From assembly GCA_937995655.1 (NCBI GenBank), contig CALKJI010000006.1, forward strand, positions 166,229-230,228: a stretch of 64,000 bases of DNA, written 5' to 3'. Origin of the DNA: an uncultured Pseudothermotoga sp. GTDB taxonomy: Bacteria; Thermotogota; Thermotogae; Thermotogales; DSM-5069. Below the pieces are notes generated by a model. The model did no database searches and was not told where the DNA came from. It worked only from the letters and a program-made list of their open reading frames with translations. The position numbers and the translations under genes are program-made. Below are positions 17,719-25,983 of this stretch, piece by piece (position 1 is the first letter of the stretch; every line of letters begins with the position of its first letter).

Positions 17719-18597
17719 ATGAATACCAAGAATCGCTATGTTTTGTTCTTTGTTCTGCCGGCTGTTGTATTGCTGCTGGTCTTTGTAGTCTATCCAGTTG
17801 TAAAAACAGTTTTGCTCAGTTTTCTTGACTCAGAAGGACGTTTCGTCGCGATAAGAAACTATGTCAGCGTCCTAAGAAGCAGAGAAATATTTGATGCACG
17901 GGGCTTTTCCAGGGGTTTTCCCCTGGGAGCCCTTGTTCACAATTTGTTGTGGATAGCTATTCACTTGCCCACCACGATGATTTTGGGATTGTCTCTCTCG
18001 GTTCTCTTAAAGAACGTAAAGGGTGGATCGGTAATCAAATCTATAGTCTTTCTTGGTATGGTCATGCCTATGATCGTTGGCGGAGTAATGATAAGTTTCA
18101 TATTTGACAGAAACCTTGGGGTCGTCAACGGTTTTCTAGGTCTTTTTGGAATTCAGACAAAAACTTGGACTGCACATCCAGACAGTGCTTTGTTATCTTT
18201 GATCTTTGGTTCAGTCTGGCTCTGGACCGGTTTTTCGGTGATACTATACTCTGCCGGTTTAGAAACTATACCAAGAGACTACTATGAGGCAGCTCAACTG
18301 GATGGCGCTAACCCATGGAAGATATTCACCAAAATAACCGTACCCCTTCTGAGACCAGTGACAGTTGTTGTTATCACTATGACTTTGCTTTGGGAACTGA
18401 AGGTCTTTGATATCGTATACGTTGCGACGATGGGAGGACCTGGCGGAGCATCAAATGTTCTTGCTCTGCAGATGTACATCTATGCCTTTAGGGCTATTGA
18501 TTTCAACCGTTCTGCTGTTGTCGCCGTCATTTTGACTCTTTCGACTCTCGGCGTAGGTCTTTCACTTCTCAGATCGGTGAAGGATGATCCAACATGA
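17719..18597 (+). CDS. Sugar ABC transporter permease, MalF type (treT operon)
   Basis: 292 residues. The start is 6 nt after the binding-protein stop and has no good SD (AATAAGAT only), so translation probably depends on coupling to the upstream gene. Landmarks are VLLLVFVVYPVVKTVLLSF in the first helix, the EAA loop YYEAAQLDGANPWKIFTKI, and GGPGGASNVLALQMYIYAF near the C-terminus. It forms the membrane pore with the next gene product, with a 4-nt overlap between the genes. Confidence 0.93.
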   Translation: MNTKNRYVLFFVLPAVVLLLVFVVYPVVKTVLLSFLDSEGRFVAIRNYVSVLRSREIFDARGFSRGFPLGALVHNLLWIAIHLPTTMILGLSLSVLLKNVKGGSVIKSIVFLGMVMPMIVGGVMISFIFDRNLGVVNGFLGLFGIQTKTWTAHPDSALLSLIFGSVWLWTGFSVILYSAGLETIPRDYYEAAQLDGANPWKIFTKITVPLLRPVTVVVITMTLLWELKVFDIVYVATMGGPGGASNVLALQMYIYAFRAIDFNRSAVVAVILTLSTLGVGLSLLRSVKDDPT

Positions 18598-19412
18598 GAA
18601 AAACCTTTTTCACTCTTTTAGGTTGGTTAGTTGCTCTCATATGGATAACTCCTTTCTTTGGTGTCTTCATGACTGCCATAAGACCCCTGGAAGAGTTATT
18701 GAATGGGTGGTGGAGGTTCGAATCCTTCAACCCGAGCCTGAAAAATTTTGTTGGAGCCTTGAATCATCCAACGGCGGGTTTGTCAAAAGGTATCATCAAT
18801 TCACTCACGGTAGCTGTCCCTGCAACGATATTTCCACTTTTGTTGGGTACCATGGCTGGTTATGGATTTTCAAGATACAAGTTCGTCCTGAAAGTGCCAC
18901 TATTCGTCCTCATAGTTATTACTTTAGCTCTTCCACAACAGACTATCGCTGTCCCCATCTTTCAACTTCTCAACGCCATGAATCTCATAGATAGTTATCT
19001 TGGACTGATCATTGTTCACACAGCCTGGGGTATACCTTGGATTACCTTTTTCATGAGGAACTTTTTTGTAACGATACCTAAAGCCATGGAAGAAGCTGCA
19101 AGAATGGATGGTGCAAATGACATAATCATTTTCTTTAAAATCGTTCTACCCATGGCTTTTCCAGCTATAGGTTCAGCTTTTGCGTTGCAGTTCACATGGG
19201 TTTGGAGCGACTTTTTCCTTGCCTTGATATTGATATATTCACCGGATAAACTTCTTGCGACACAGAGAATTCCACTCATGAGAGGCGTTTATCATGTTGA
19301 TTGGGGACTTCTTTCCTCAGCGGCAATAATCGTTATGATGGTTCCTATATTGGTCTACCTGTTATTGCAAAGATATTACATCAAAGGCATGATCGGTTGG
19401 TCTTTGAAATAA
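18594..19412 (+). CDS. Sugar ABC transporter permease, MalG type (treT operon)
   Basis: 272 residues. The ATG overlaps the TGA of the previous gene. Features are a first helix with PFFGVFMTAIRPLEELLNGW, the EAA loop MEEAARMDGANDIIIFFKIV, and a last helix ending YYIKGMIGWSLK, typical for MalG partners. With its partner it imports the ligand of the binding protein at 16537. The operon carries no ATPase gene, so a shared MalK-like ATPase is required (inference). Confidence 0.93.
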   Translation: MRKTFFTLLGWLVALIWITPFFGVFMTAIRPLEELLNGWWRFESFNPSLKNFVGALNHPTAGLSKGIINSLTVAVPATIFPLLLGTMAGYGFSRYKFVLKVPLFVLIVITLALPQQTIAVPIFQLLNAMNLIDSYLGLIIVHTAWGIPWITFFMRNFFVTIPKAMEEAARMDGANDIIIFFKIVLPMAFPAIGSAFALQFTWVWSDFFLALILIYSPDKLLATQRIPLMRGVYHVDWGLLSSAAIIVMMVPILVYLLLQRYYIKGMIGWSLK

Positions 19413-19426
19413 AAGGAGGAGTGATC

Positions 19427-20653
19427 ATGAGAGTTGAGTTAAGGCAAAGATCGATTGATGAGTACAGGACCATAATTGGTGATGAAATTGAGAATATCAA
19501 GAAACTTGCAGAACCTCTCCAGGGTAAAAGGGTGATCCATGTAAATGCAACGGCCTTTGGTGGAGGAGTTGCCGAGATTTTGCATAGTTTAGTACCCCTC
19601 ATGAGGTCTGTTGGTATTGATGCCCAGTGGTATGCCATAGAAGCACCGAATGAATTCTTCAATGTGACGAAGAAATTTCACAACACACTCCAAGGTGCAC
19701 AGATCGAAATATCTGAAGACGAGTGGAAACTTTATGAAAAAGTCTGTGAACAAAATGCAAAGATCATAGATGAAAAAGCAGACATAGTGGTTATTCACGA
19801 TCCACAGCCCGCTGCAATGAGACTTTTCACAAAGACAAAACCTTCGACAAAATGGTTCTGGAGGTGTCATATAGATCTTTCAACACCAAACCAGGCCGTA
19901 TGGAATAGATTTGCGAAGTATTTGGAAAAATATGACAAGATGATCTTTCATCTTCAAGAATATTTTCCAAAAGATATCACTCAAAGGTGTATAGCCTTTC
20001 CACCGAGTATTGACCCTTTGAGTGAAAAGAATACTGAACTCGAAAGTAGATTCATTGAACAGACCTTTGAAAGGCTCAAGATAGATATGCACAGACCCTT
20101 GATCACCGTGGTAGCCAGGTTCGATCCATGGAAAGACCTCTTCTCGGCCATAGATGTGTATAGAATGGTGAAGGAGGTGGAGCCATCGGTCCAGTTGGCG
20201 ATTGTTTCAGCTATGGCTTCAGACGATCCTGAAGGTTGGATTTTCTTTGAAAAGGTTGCAAGGTATGCCGGTATGGATGAAGATTTAGTCTTTTGCACCA
20301 ATCTGAATGGTGTGGGAAACAGTCAGGTAAACGCTATTCAAAGGATGTCGACTGTGGCACTTCATACAGCAACAAGAGAAGGTTTCGGTCTTGTTATAAG
20401 CGAAGCCCTTTACAAAGGTGTACCTGTAGTTGCAAGGCCCGTTGGTGGCGTGAAGATACAGATCAAACACGGTGAGTGTGGTTATCTTGCACAGGAAAAA
20501 GACGAACTGGCAGGGTATATAATCGAATTAATCAGGAAGGAAGAACTAAGAAAGAAGATGGGTGAAGTTGGTAGAAAGATTGTCATAGACAATTTCATAA
20601 TAACAGTTAACCTGGCAAATTATTTGAAAGCATTTTTGTCCTCTACGAGGTGA
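19427..20653 (+). CDS. treT: Trehalose synthase/glycosyltransferase (TreT, GT4 family)
   Basis: 408 residues. The ATG at 19427 has AAAGGAGGAG about 5 nt upstream; an in-frame longer version would overlap the permease. The length equals known TreT proteins. The GT-B fold shows an N-terminal acceptor half (VIHVNATAFGGGVAEIL, WRCHIDLSTPN) and a C-terminal nucleotide-sugar half (VVARFDPWKD, then the GT4 E-x7-E motif Glu318/Glu326 in EGFGLVISEAL). TreT reversibly makes trehalose from NDP-glucose and glucose in the cytosol. In archaea such as Thermococcus it is encoded with a trehalose/maltose ABC transporter, the same arrangement as here, which suggests that imported trehalose is converted to NDP-glucose plus glucose (inference). 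Confidence 0.87.
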   Translation: MRVELRQRSIDEYRTIIGDEIENIKKLAEPLQGKRVIHVNATAFGGGVAEILHSLVPLMRSVGIDAQWYAIEAPNEFFNVTKKFHNTLQGAQIEISEDEWKLYEKVCEQNAKIIDEKADIVVIHDPQPAAMRLFTKTKPSTKWFWRCHIDLSTPNQAVWNRFAKYLEKYDKMIFHLQEYFPKDITQRCIAFPPSIDPLSEKNTELESRFIEQTFERLKIDMHRPLITVVARFDPWKDLFSAIDVYRMVKEVEPSVQLAIVSAMASDDPEGWIFFEKVARYAGMDEDLVFCTNLNGVGNSQVNAIQRMSTVALHTATREGFGLVISEALYKGVPVVARPVGGVKIQIKHGECGYLAQEKDELAGYIIELIRKEELRKKMGEVGRKIVIDNFIITVNLANYLKAFLSSTR

Positions 20654-20658
20654 AAGTT

Positions 20659-21783
20659 TTGCCGGCACCAGCTTTGAGAAAAAGAAACAAGCTCAATGTT
20701 ATAAGAAATATTTTCGATCACAAAAAGCTATCCCGGACACAGATATCGCGCATGACTAATCTTTCTTTGAGTACTCTAAGTTATATTATCAGAGAACTGG
20801 AACAAGAGGAATTGGTATATAGTGAAGAGGTTCTGCAAGGCAGAGGTAGGCCCTCTCAAGTAGTTAAGATCAATCCAAGCGGATGGTCAGTGATTGGTGT
20901 CAAGATAGGTAGAGAAGAGGTACGTGGTACGCTCTTTGACGCGGCAATGAGGCCATTGAAGGTTCATGGTGTAAGGGTTCTTTCCTATTTGAGAAACAAC
21001 GATGGTTATGTAAAGGCTTTCAAAGATGTTCTTGAACATCTCCTTTGTGAGAATCTTTTGGGTATTGGTATATGTTCTTCTGGCATCGTCGAGGGTGGTA
21101 AAATAGTTGTTTCACATCTAATGAATGTGGGCAACCTTGATCTTGGAAAGATTGTGCAAAGGGATTACCAAATTAAGAGATTTGTGTTGATGAATGATAC
21201 AGACGCACTGTGTTATGACATTCCAAAAGCCGAAAGGTCGGATTTTCTTGTTGTTACATACGGTACAGGAATCGGAGCAAGTTTCTGGACAAAAGGACAA
21301 GCCCAGCACTTTGAAATCGGTCACGCAATTGTTTCAACCGACGGTAAATGCTACTGTGGTCAAACCGGTTGTCTTGAATATCATGCCTCGGAGTATGCGG
21401 TTCTCAAATCTTACGCAAATCGAGAGATAGATTTTGAAGATTTTGCACGAAATGAGGAAGAAAAATATAGGGAGATCATAGAAAAGATCAGATCGATTGC
21501 TGCTAAAGACTTTCACCTTGTGGAAACTCATTACAGAAAAGCCTTCCAAATGCTTGGTACGATCCTTGGAAACCTTTTGATCGTTCTAAAACCTTCAACT
21601 GTTTTCTTGCTTGGGGAAGGCATGGTCAATGAACAGATGGCAAAGCTCTTGAAGGAGTACATAAAAGGTACATTCAACAGGGAGTTCATAAATGACGTAC
21701 CTTTCCTCATTGTCAAAGCCGATTGGGAACAAGGTGTTGCCACAGCAACAGTGCATAGATTCTTGCATGAAATGATTAGGTAG
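20659..21783 (+). CDS. ROK-family transcriptional regulator
   Basis: About 374 residues. The TTG at 20659 lies 5 nt after GAGGTGA; a GTG at 20650 overlaps that SD, so the start is not certain. The N-terminal winged helix (LNVIRNIFDHKKLSRTQISR, then LSLSTLSYIIRELEQ) is followed by a sugar-kinase-like domain with DTDA, GTGIGASF and the zinc motif CYCGQTGCLE that marks ROK/NagC-type repressors. The kinase-type phosphate loop is weak, so it is a regulator, not a kinase. It is the last gene of the treT operon and probably its local repressor, sensing a sugar from that pathway. Confidence 0.93.
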   Translation: MPAPALRKRNKLNVIRNIFDHKKLSRTQISRMTNLSLSTLSYIIRELEQEELVYSEEVLQGRGRPSQVVKINPSGWSVIGVKIGREEVRGTLFDAAMRPLKVHGVRVLSYLRNNDGYVKAFKDVLEHLLCENLLGIGICSSGIVEGGKIVVSHLMNVGNLDLGKIVQRDYQIKRFVLMNDTDALCYDIPKAERSDFLVVTYGTGIGASFWTKGQAQHFEIGHAIVSTDGKCYCGQTGCLEYHASEYAVLKSYANREIDFEDFARNEEEKYREIIEKIRSIAAKDFHLVETHYRKAFQMLGTILGNLLIVLKPSTVFLLGEGMVNEQMAKLLKEYIKGTFNREFINDVPFLIVKADWEQGVATATVHRFLHEMIR

Positions 21784-21839
21784 GTTCCCGCCTTCTTATC
21801 CTGAAAGTGTTCCTTTCTTCTATCTTTATGTTAAGGTTC

Positions 21840-21868
21840 TTGACAAAGTATGTAACATATGGTAAAAG
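21840..21868 (+). promoter_or_regulatory. Probable promoter of the GH38/ABC operon
   Basis: TTGACA (21840-21845), a 17-bp spacer and TAAAAG (21863-21868, four of six consensus bases) lie about 70 bp upstream of the binding-protein ATG at 21939. The -35 is perfect and the -10 weak, which would suit a regulated promoter. Confidence 0.6.
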
Positions 21869-21873
21869 AATGG

Positions 21874-21887
21874 TAGAAAATTTTCTA
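21874..21887. promoter_or_regulatory. Candidate operator, 14-bp perfect palindrome
   Basis: TAGAAAATTTTCTA sits directly downstream of the probable -10 element, over the expected transcription start. The RpiR-type regulator encoded at 29690-30517 or the ROK protein upstream could bind here; neither is shown by sequence. Confidence 0.45.
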
Positions 21888-21938
21888 TTAGTACTTCAAT
21901 TACGAAAAAAATTTTTACCTAACTAAGGGGGTGTTTGT

Positions 21939-23201
21939 ATGAGGAAGTTGTTAGTTGGCTTTGTTTTGGTCGCGCTTGTTGCATTGACTTTCGCAAAGGT
22001 TAACTTCGGTTCGACTCAGATGACACCTGCTGCTGAAAGAGAGTTTATGATCAGACTGTTGAGTGATTATGCCAAAAGTTCGGGCATTGAGATCGAGTTT
22101 CTCAACTTTGAATACACCGATCTATTGAGCAGGGTCGAAGCTGAGCAGAAGGCAGGAAGAATAGTTTTGAATCTGATCGCAGATCTTCAAGGCGGACTTT
22201 ACACTATGGGATCAAAAGGGCTTCTTGCAGATCTTTCCAATGTAAAGTTCCAGGACAAGTCTTTTGTACAAACTTTTGAAAAGTATACGTACGTAGGAAA
22301 GGAAAAGGTTTTCTTCCCTTGGTTACAAGCGACCTTTGCAGTTGCTGTTAACAGGAAGGCCTTTGATTATCTACCAAAGGGTTTGACACAGCAGGACATA
22401 ATGAATGCAACCGAAAAGTGGACATACGATGCACTTCTCGAATGGGCGAAGAATATGCAAGAAAAGACAAAACAACCACAACTTGGTTTCCCACTAGGCC
22501 CCAAAGGTCTGTGGCATAGATTCTTGCATGGTCATATTTATCCTTCTTACACGGGCGCTCAGGCTGTGAAGTTTGACAGTGTGAAAGCAATAGACATGTG
22601 GAACTATCTGAGAGAACTCTTCAAATACGTTCACCCAGCCTGTACGACATGGGACAATATGGACCAACCACTTTTGAGAGGCGAAGTTATGGTTGCTTGG
22701 GACCATACAGCAAGAATCAAACAGGCTATAGTTGAAAGACCCAATGATTTTGTTGTGGTGCCAGTTCCAAGAGGACCTATGGGAAGAGGTTATATCATAG
22801 TTCTCGTTGGTTTGTCGGTTCCAAGGGGTGCAGATACGAGTGAGTCTGTTAAGGTGATTGATTTCTTGACCAGTCCAAAGGCTCAAACGGCAATCCTTCA
22901 GAACGTTGGTTTCTTCCCAGTCGTTCAAGAAGCAACCGGTCAAATTCCAGAAGGTGGTCTTAGGATACTTGCGCAGGGTGTTGTGAGTCAGTCCTCTGCG
23001 ACCGATTCGATTGTTTGTTTCATACCAGGTCTTGGAGCAAAAGGTGGAGAGTTCAACGAAACGTACCGTCAGGCTTTTACAAGAATAGTTTTTAACAAAG
23101 AAGATCCTGCAAAGGTCATAGGAGAACTCGGAGAAAAGATAAGACAGTTCTTTAGGGAAACAGGAGCGCCACTACCAGAACCTGATTCAAGTTTATTTTA
23201 A
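21939..23201 (+). CDS. ABC transporter substrate-binding protein (family 1) of the GH38 operon
   Basis: 420 residues with an N-terminal signal peptide (RKLLVGFVLVALVALTFA, cleavage near 19) and SD GGGGGTG. Family-1 binding-protein pattern: LLSDYAKSSGIEIEFLNFEY, ADLQGGLYTMGSKGLLADLS, AVAVNRKAFDYLPKGL, EVMVAWDHTARIKQA and VIDFLTSPKAQTAIL. First gene of an operon with two permeases, an ATPase and a GH38 mannosidase, so a mannose-containing oligosaccharide or heteroside is a reasonable ligand (inference). A G-C-rich hairpin follows its stop codon by 5 nt. Confidence 0.93.
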   Translation: MRKLLVGFVLVALVALTFAKVNFGSTQMTPAAEREFMIRLLSDYAKSSGIEIEFLNFEYTDLLSRVEAEQKAGRIVLNLIADLQGGLYTMGSKGLLADLSNVKFQDKSFVQTFEKYTYVGKEKVFFPWLQATFAVAVNRKAFDYLPKGLTQQDIMNATEKWTYDALLEWAKNMQEKTKQPQLGFPLGPKGLWHRFLHGHIYPSYTGAQAVKFDSVKAIDMWNYLRELFKYVHPACTTWDNMDQPLLRGEVMVAWDHTARIKQAIVERPNDFVVVPVPRGPMGRGYIIVLVGLSVPRGADTSESVKVIDFLTSPKAQTAILQNVGFFPVVQEATGQIPEGGLRILAQGVVSQSSATDSIVCFIPGLGAKGGEFNETYRQAFTRIVFNKEDPAKVIGELGEKIRQFFRETGAPLPEPDSSLF

Positions 23202-23206
23202 TTGTT

Positions 23207-23234
23207 GAGGCAGGTGGCAGGGACCACCTGCCTC
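23207..23234 (+). other. Intercistronic RNA hairpin after binding-protein gene
   Basis: Perfect 11-bp stem GAGGCAGGTGG / CCACCTGCCTC with a 6-nt loop, placed 5 nt after the binding-protein stop and about 20 nt before the permease start. It lacks a downstream T-run, so it likely stabilises or delimits the upstream mRNA rather than ending transcription. Confidence 0.75.
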
Positions 23235-23255
23235 TTGACTTTGGAGAGTGGATCT

Positions 23256-24110
23256 ATGAGAAGAGAATCTGTGACACCAATGTTGCTGATACTCCCAGCC
23301 ATGGCGTATCTTATCGTTTTCATAGGCTATCCCATAGTCGGTACCTTTCAACTTGCCTTCAGCGGTTCAAAAGGATGGCTGGAAAATTTCATTTATGTTT
23401 TTTCCTCGAAGGATTTTCAGAATGCCTTTTTCAATACATTGATACTGGGTGCAACAGTGATACCCATACAATTCATATTGGCGATAATCTTTGCTTTGTT
23501 GATAAATAAAAAATGGAAGGGTTATAAGGTACTGTTGTACATAATAGCAACACCGCTTGCACTGAGTGATGTCACGGCTGCTTTGATAAGTTATTCCATC
23601 TTTGCCCCGAACGGTTATCTGAACAAGATATTGCTCAACTTGAATTGGATAGAAAGGCCTCTCTACTTTTTCGGTTATATGTTCAAGTCAAGGGAGTTTC
23701 TCGTTGTGGCCTTGACGGAAATATGGAGAGCAACACCTTTGGTCTTTGTCATTTTGCTCGCCGGCTTGCAATCGATAAATGCTGAATATCTTGAGGCAGC
23801 AGATGTATTTGGTTTTTCAGCATGGAAGAAATTCATAAAAATCACCCTACCTTTGCTCAAGCCTTCAATTGTCTCGGCACTACTTGTTCGAACACTCTTT
23901 GCATTTCAAATTTTTGGTGTTGTATGGCTCTTAGCCGGAAGAGACATAACTGTTCTTGCAGGAGAAACATATTATTGGTACGTTTTCAGAAACAATAGAA
24001 ATATTGCAAGTACCTATGCACTGATAATAGCGATACTGACTTTCATAGTTGGATGGTTCTATATAGGTACGATCCGTTCGAAACACCTTGAGGAAGGTGT
24101 GAGAACATGA
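23256..24110 (+). CDS. Sugar ABC transporter permease, MalF type (GH38 operon)
   Basis: 284 residues from the ATG at 23256, with GGAGAG about 8 nt upstream; a TTG-initiated longer reading would run through the hairpin. Membrane helices start with LLILPAMAYLIVFIGYPIV; the EAA loop is YLEAADVFGFSAWKKFIKI. Here the usual acidic-Gly pattern DGA is replaced by VFG, as in the partner permease, which marks a distinct permease subfamily. It overlaps the next gene by 4 nt. Confidence 0.9.
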   Translation: MRRESVTPMLLILPAMAYLIVFIGYPIVGTFQLAFSGSKGWLENFIYVFSSKDFQNAFFNTLILGATVIPIQFILAIIFALLINKKWKGYKVLLYIIATPLALSDVTAALISYSIFAPNGYLNKILLNLNWIERPLYFFGYMFKSREFLVVALTEIWRATPLVFVILLAGLQSINAEYLEAADVFGFSAWKKFIKITLPLLKPSIVSALLVRTLFAFQIFGVVWLLAGRDITVLAGETYYWYVFRNNRNIASTYALIIAILTFIVGWFYIGTIRSKHLEEGVRT

Positions 24111-24901
24111 AGAAATTCTTTTATGTTTTGACTTTTGTAGCCGTCAGTTTGTGGTTATTGGGCCCGTTATTTTTTATATTTCTTGCATCTTTAACACCCT
24201 CGTCGGATTTCTACAGCATGAACAAGATCTTTCCATCAAGACTCACTCTTGAGCACATTTACAAGTTACTTGTTAATCTTGGTGGATGGAGGGCAATGTT
24301 AGTCAGCATACAGGTTGCCCTTGTAGCAATAGCTGTATCTTTCGCTCTCGGTATCCCAGCAGGTTATGCCCTCACCAGATACATCTTTCGTGGAAAGAAT
24401 ATGATAAAACTTGTGATGCTTTTTACAAGGTCTGTGCCGCTTGTGGTGATAGCCGTTTCACTTGTGACGATGTATCTGAGACTGAATCTTGCGGACACAA
24501 TGTTTGGAGTTGCGCTCGCACATGGGGCGATGGTTTTACCCTTTGTTGTACTGATAACCTCGAGTATCTTTTCTGGAGTCTTTGTGGAGTATGAAGAGGC
24601 AGGTATGATCTTTGGACTTTCTCGATTTGGTGCTTTCCTAAGGATCACAATGCCTCTTGCTCTGCCTGGACTCGCGGCGTCGGCAATCTTTGCCTTCATA
24701 ATGTCTTGGAACGAAGTCTTTGCTTCTTCTGTGCTTGCGATAACCAATCGGACCTTGCCTGCTCATATACTAGGTACTGCTATGGCTTCACCGGATTACT
24801 TCAAGTTTGCTGCAGGGACTATTATGGCTGTACCAGCCCTGATCTTTATATTCCTGATAAGAAAGTACTTGATATCTATGTGGGGAATTTCCTTAAAGTA
24901 G
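24107..24901 (+). CDS. Sugar ABC transporter permease, MalG type (GH38 operon)
   Basis: 264 residues, six predicted helices, ATG overlapping the previous stop. The EAA loop reads YEEAGMIFGLSRFGAFLRIT with LPLALPG after it, again with FG in place of DGA. The C-terminus YLISMWGISLK is typical for MalG partners. The ATPase gene follows after 8 nt, making this the only sugar transporter in the window with all of its components together. Confidence 0.92.
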   Translation: MKKFFYVLTFVAVSLWLLGPLFFIFLASLTPSSDFYSMNKIFPSRLTLEHIYKLLVNLGGWRAMLVSIQVALVAIAVSFALGIPAGYALTRYIFRGKNMIKLVMLFTRSVPLVVIAVSLVTMYLRLNLADTMFGVALAHGAMVLPFVVLITSSIFSGVFVEYEEAGMIFGLSRFGAFLRITMPLALPGLAASAIFAFIMSWNEVFASSVLAITNRTLPAHILGTAMASPDYFKFAAGTIMAVPALIFIFLIRKYLISMWGISLK

Positions 24902-24909
24902 GTGATCTA

Positions 24910-25983
24910 ATGGCAAAAGTGGTTGTAGAAGGCGTGAAGAAATACTTTGGTAACGTCAAAGCTCTTGATGGCATTGATATTTCAATTGAAGAAGGTCTAT
25001 TTGTCGTTCTGCTTGGTCCTTCTGGTTGTGGTAAGACAACCCTTATGAGGTGTATCTCTGGACTAGAAAAGGTCACCGATGGGAAGATTTTCTTCGACGA
25101 TGAAGATGTGAGTAATGTTCCTCCAAAAGACAGAAATGTCGCGATGGTCTTTCAAAGTTATGCCGTCTGGCCTCACATGAAGGTCAGAGAGAACATAGCT
25201 TATCCATTGAAACTTAAGAGAGTGCCAAAGGAAGAAATAGAAGAAAGAGTCAAATGGGTTTCAGATTTGCTTCATATAACCGAGCTTTTGGACAGGTTCC
25301 CCTCGCAACTCTCTGGTGGTCAAAGACAGAGAGTGGCCGTAGCGCGTGCGATTGTTCACAGACCAAAGGTGCTGTTGATGGATGAACCTTTATCGAATCT
25401 CGATGCCCTTCTGAGAGTGAAAATGAGAAGTGAGCTCAAGAAACTGCATGAACAAGTCAGAGTAACAACTTTATACGTTACGCACGATCAGACAGAAGCT
25501 ATGACGATGGGAGACAAAATAGCCATTATGAATGCCGGTAAGATTATTCAATTTGGTACCCCTGAAGAAATATACAAAAAACCCAAAACAATCTTTGTAG
25601 CAGGTTTTGTGGGATCCCCTCAGATGAATTTCTTGACCATGAAGGTTGTTTCGTATGATAATGAATTCTTCGCCGAGAACTTTGGTTTGAAGATACCTTT
25701 GAAAGCAGATCCAAAGATGGGTTCCATAATAATGGGTATAAGACCTGAACATATCTATTTAGAAAAATCAAGTAACTCATTGCCAATCATGAGCACTGTC
25801 TATTTTGCTGAAAAGCTGATGTCTGAGACTGTTCTTCATCTTTCTATAGCTGCTGATAAAAATATTGTTGCTAAGATCCCGTATGATCTGTCTGTTCAGG
25901 AAGGACAAAAGATTCAGATACATATTGATCTCAACTGGATTCATCTTTTTAATCCATCCACGGAAGAGAGGATCGAGCTTTGA
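24910..25983 (+). CDS. Sugar ABC transporter ATP-binding protein (MalK/UgpC type)
   Basis: 357 residues from the ATG at 24910; a longer in-frame reading lies inside the permease gene. Walker A GPSGCGKT (36-43), Q-loop VFQSYAVWPHM, signature LSGGQRQR, Walker B VLLMDEP, D-loop SNLDALL and switch His in YVTHDQTEAMT are intact. The C-terminal regulatory (TOBE/MalK-like) domain has GIRPEHIYLE. It powers the adjoining permeases and, as the only sugar-type ATPase seen here, might also serve the ATPase-less operons at 1-4671, 11984-14970 and 16537-19412 (inference). Confidence 0.95.
   Translation: MAKVVVEGVKKYFGNVKALDGIDISIEEGLFVVLLGPSGCGKTTLMRCISGLEKVTDGKIFFDDEDVSNVPPKDRNVAMVFQSYAVWPHMKVRENIAYPLKLKRVPKEEIEERVKWVSDLLHITELLDRFPSQLSGGQRQRVAVARAIVHRPKVLLMDEPLSNLDALLRVKMRSELKKLHEQVRVTTLYVTHDQTEAMTMGDKIAIMNAGKIIQFGTPEEIYKKPKTIFVAGFVGSPQMNFLTMKVVSYDNEFFAENFGLKIPLKADPKMGSIIMGIRPEHIYLEKSSNSLPIMSTVYFAEKLMSETVLHLSIAADKNIVAKIPYDLSVQEGQKIQIHIDLNWIHLFNPSTEERIEL

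Noticed and set aside
21784..21839. Possible terminator between the ROK gene and the next promoter
   Set aside because: The region is pyrimidine-rich but contains no stem-loop of useful length followed by a T-run.
22494..22943. 149-codon minus-strand frame within the binding-protein gene of the GH38 operon
   Set aside because: Antisense shadow with Asn/His/Trp-rich composition; the plus-strand gene has signal peptide and family pattern.
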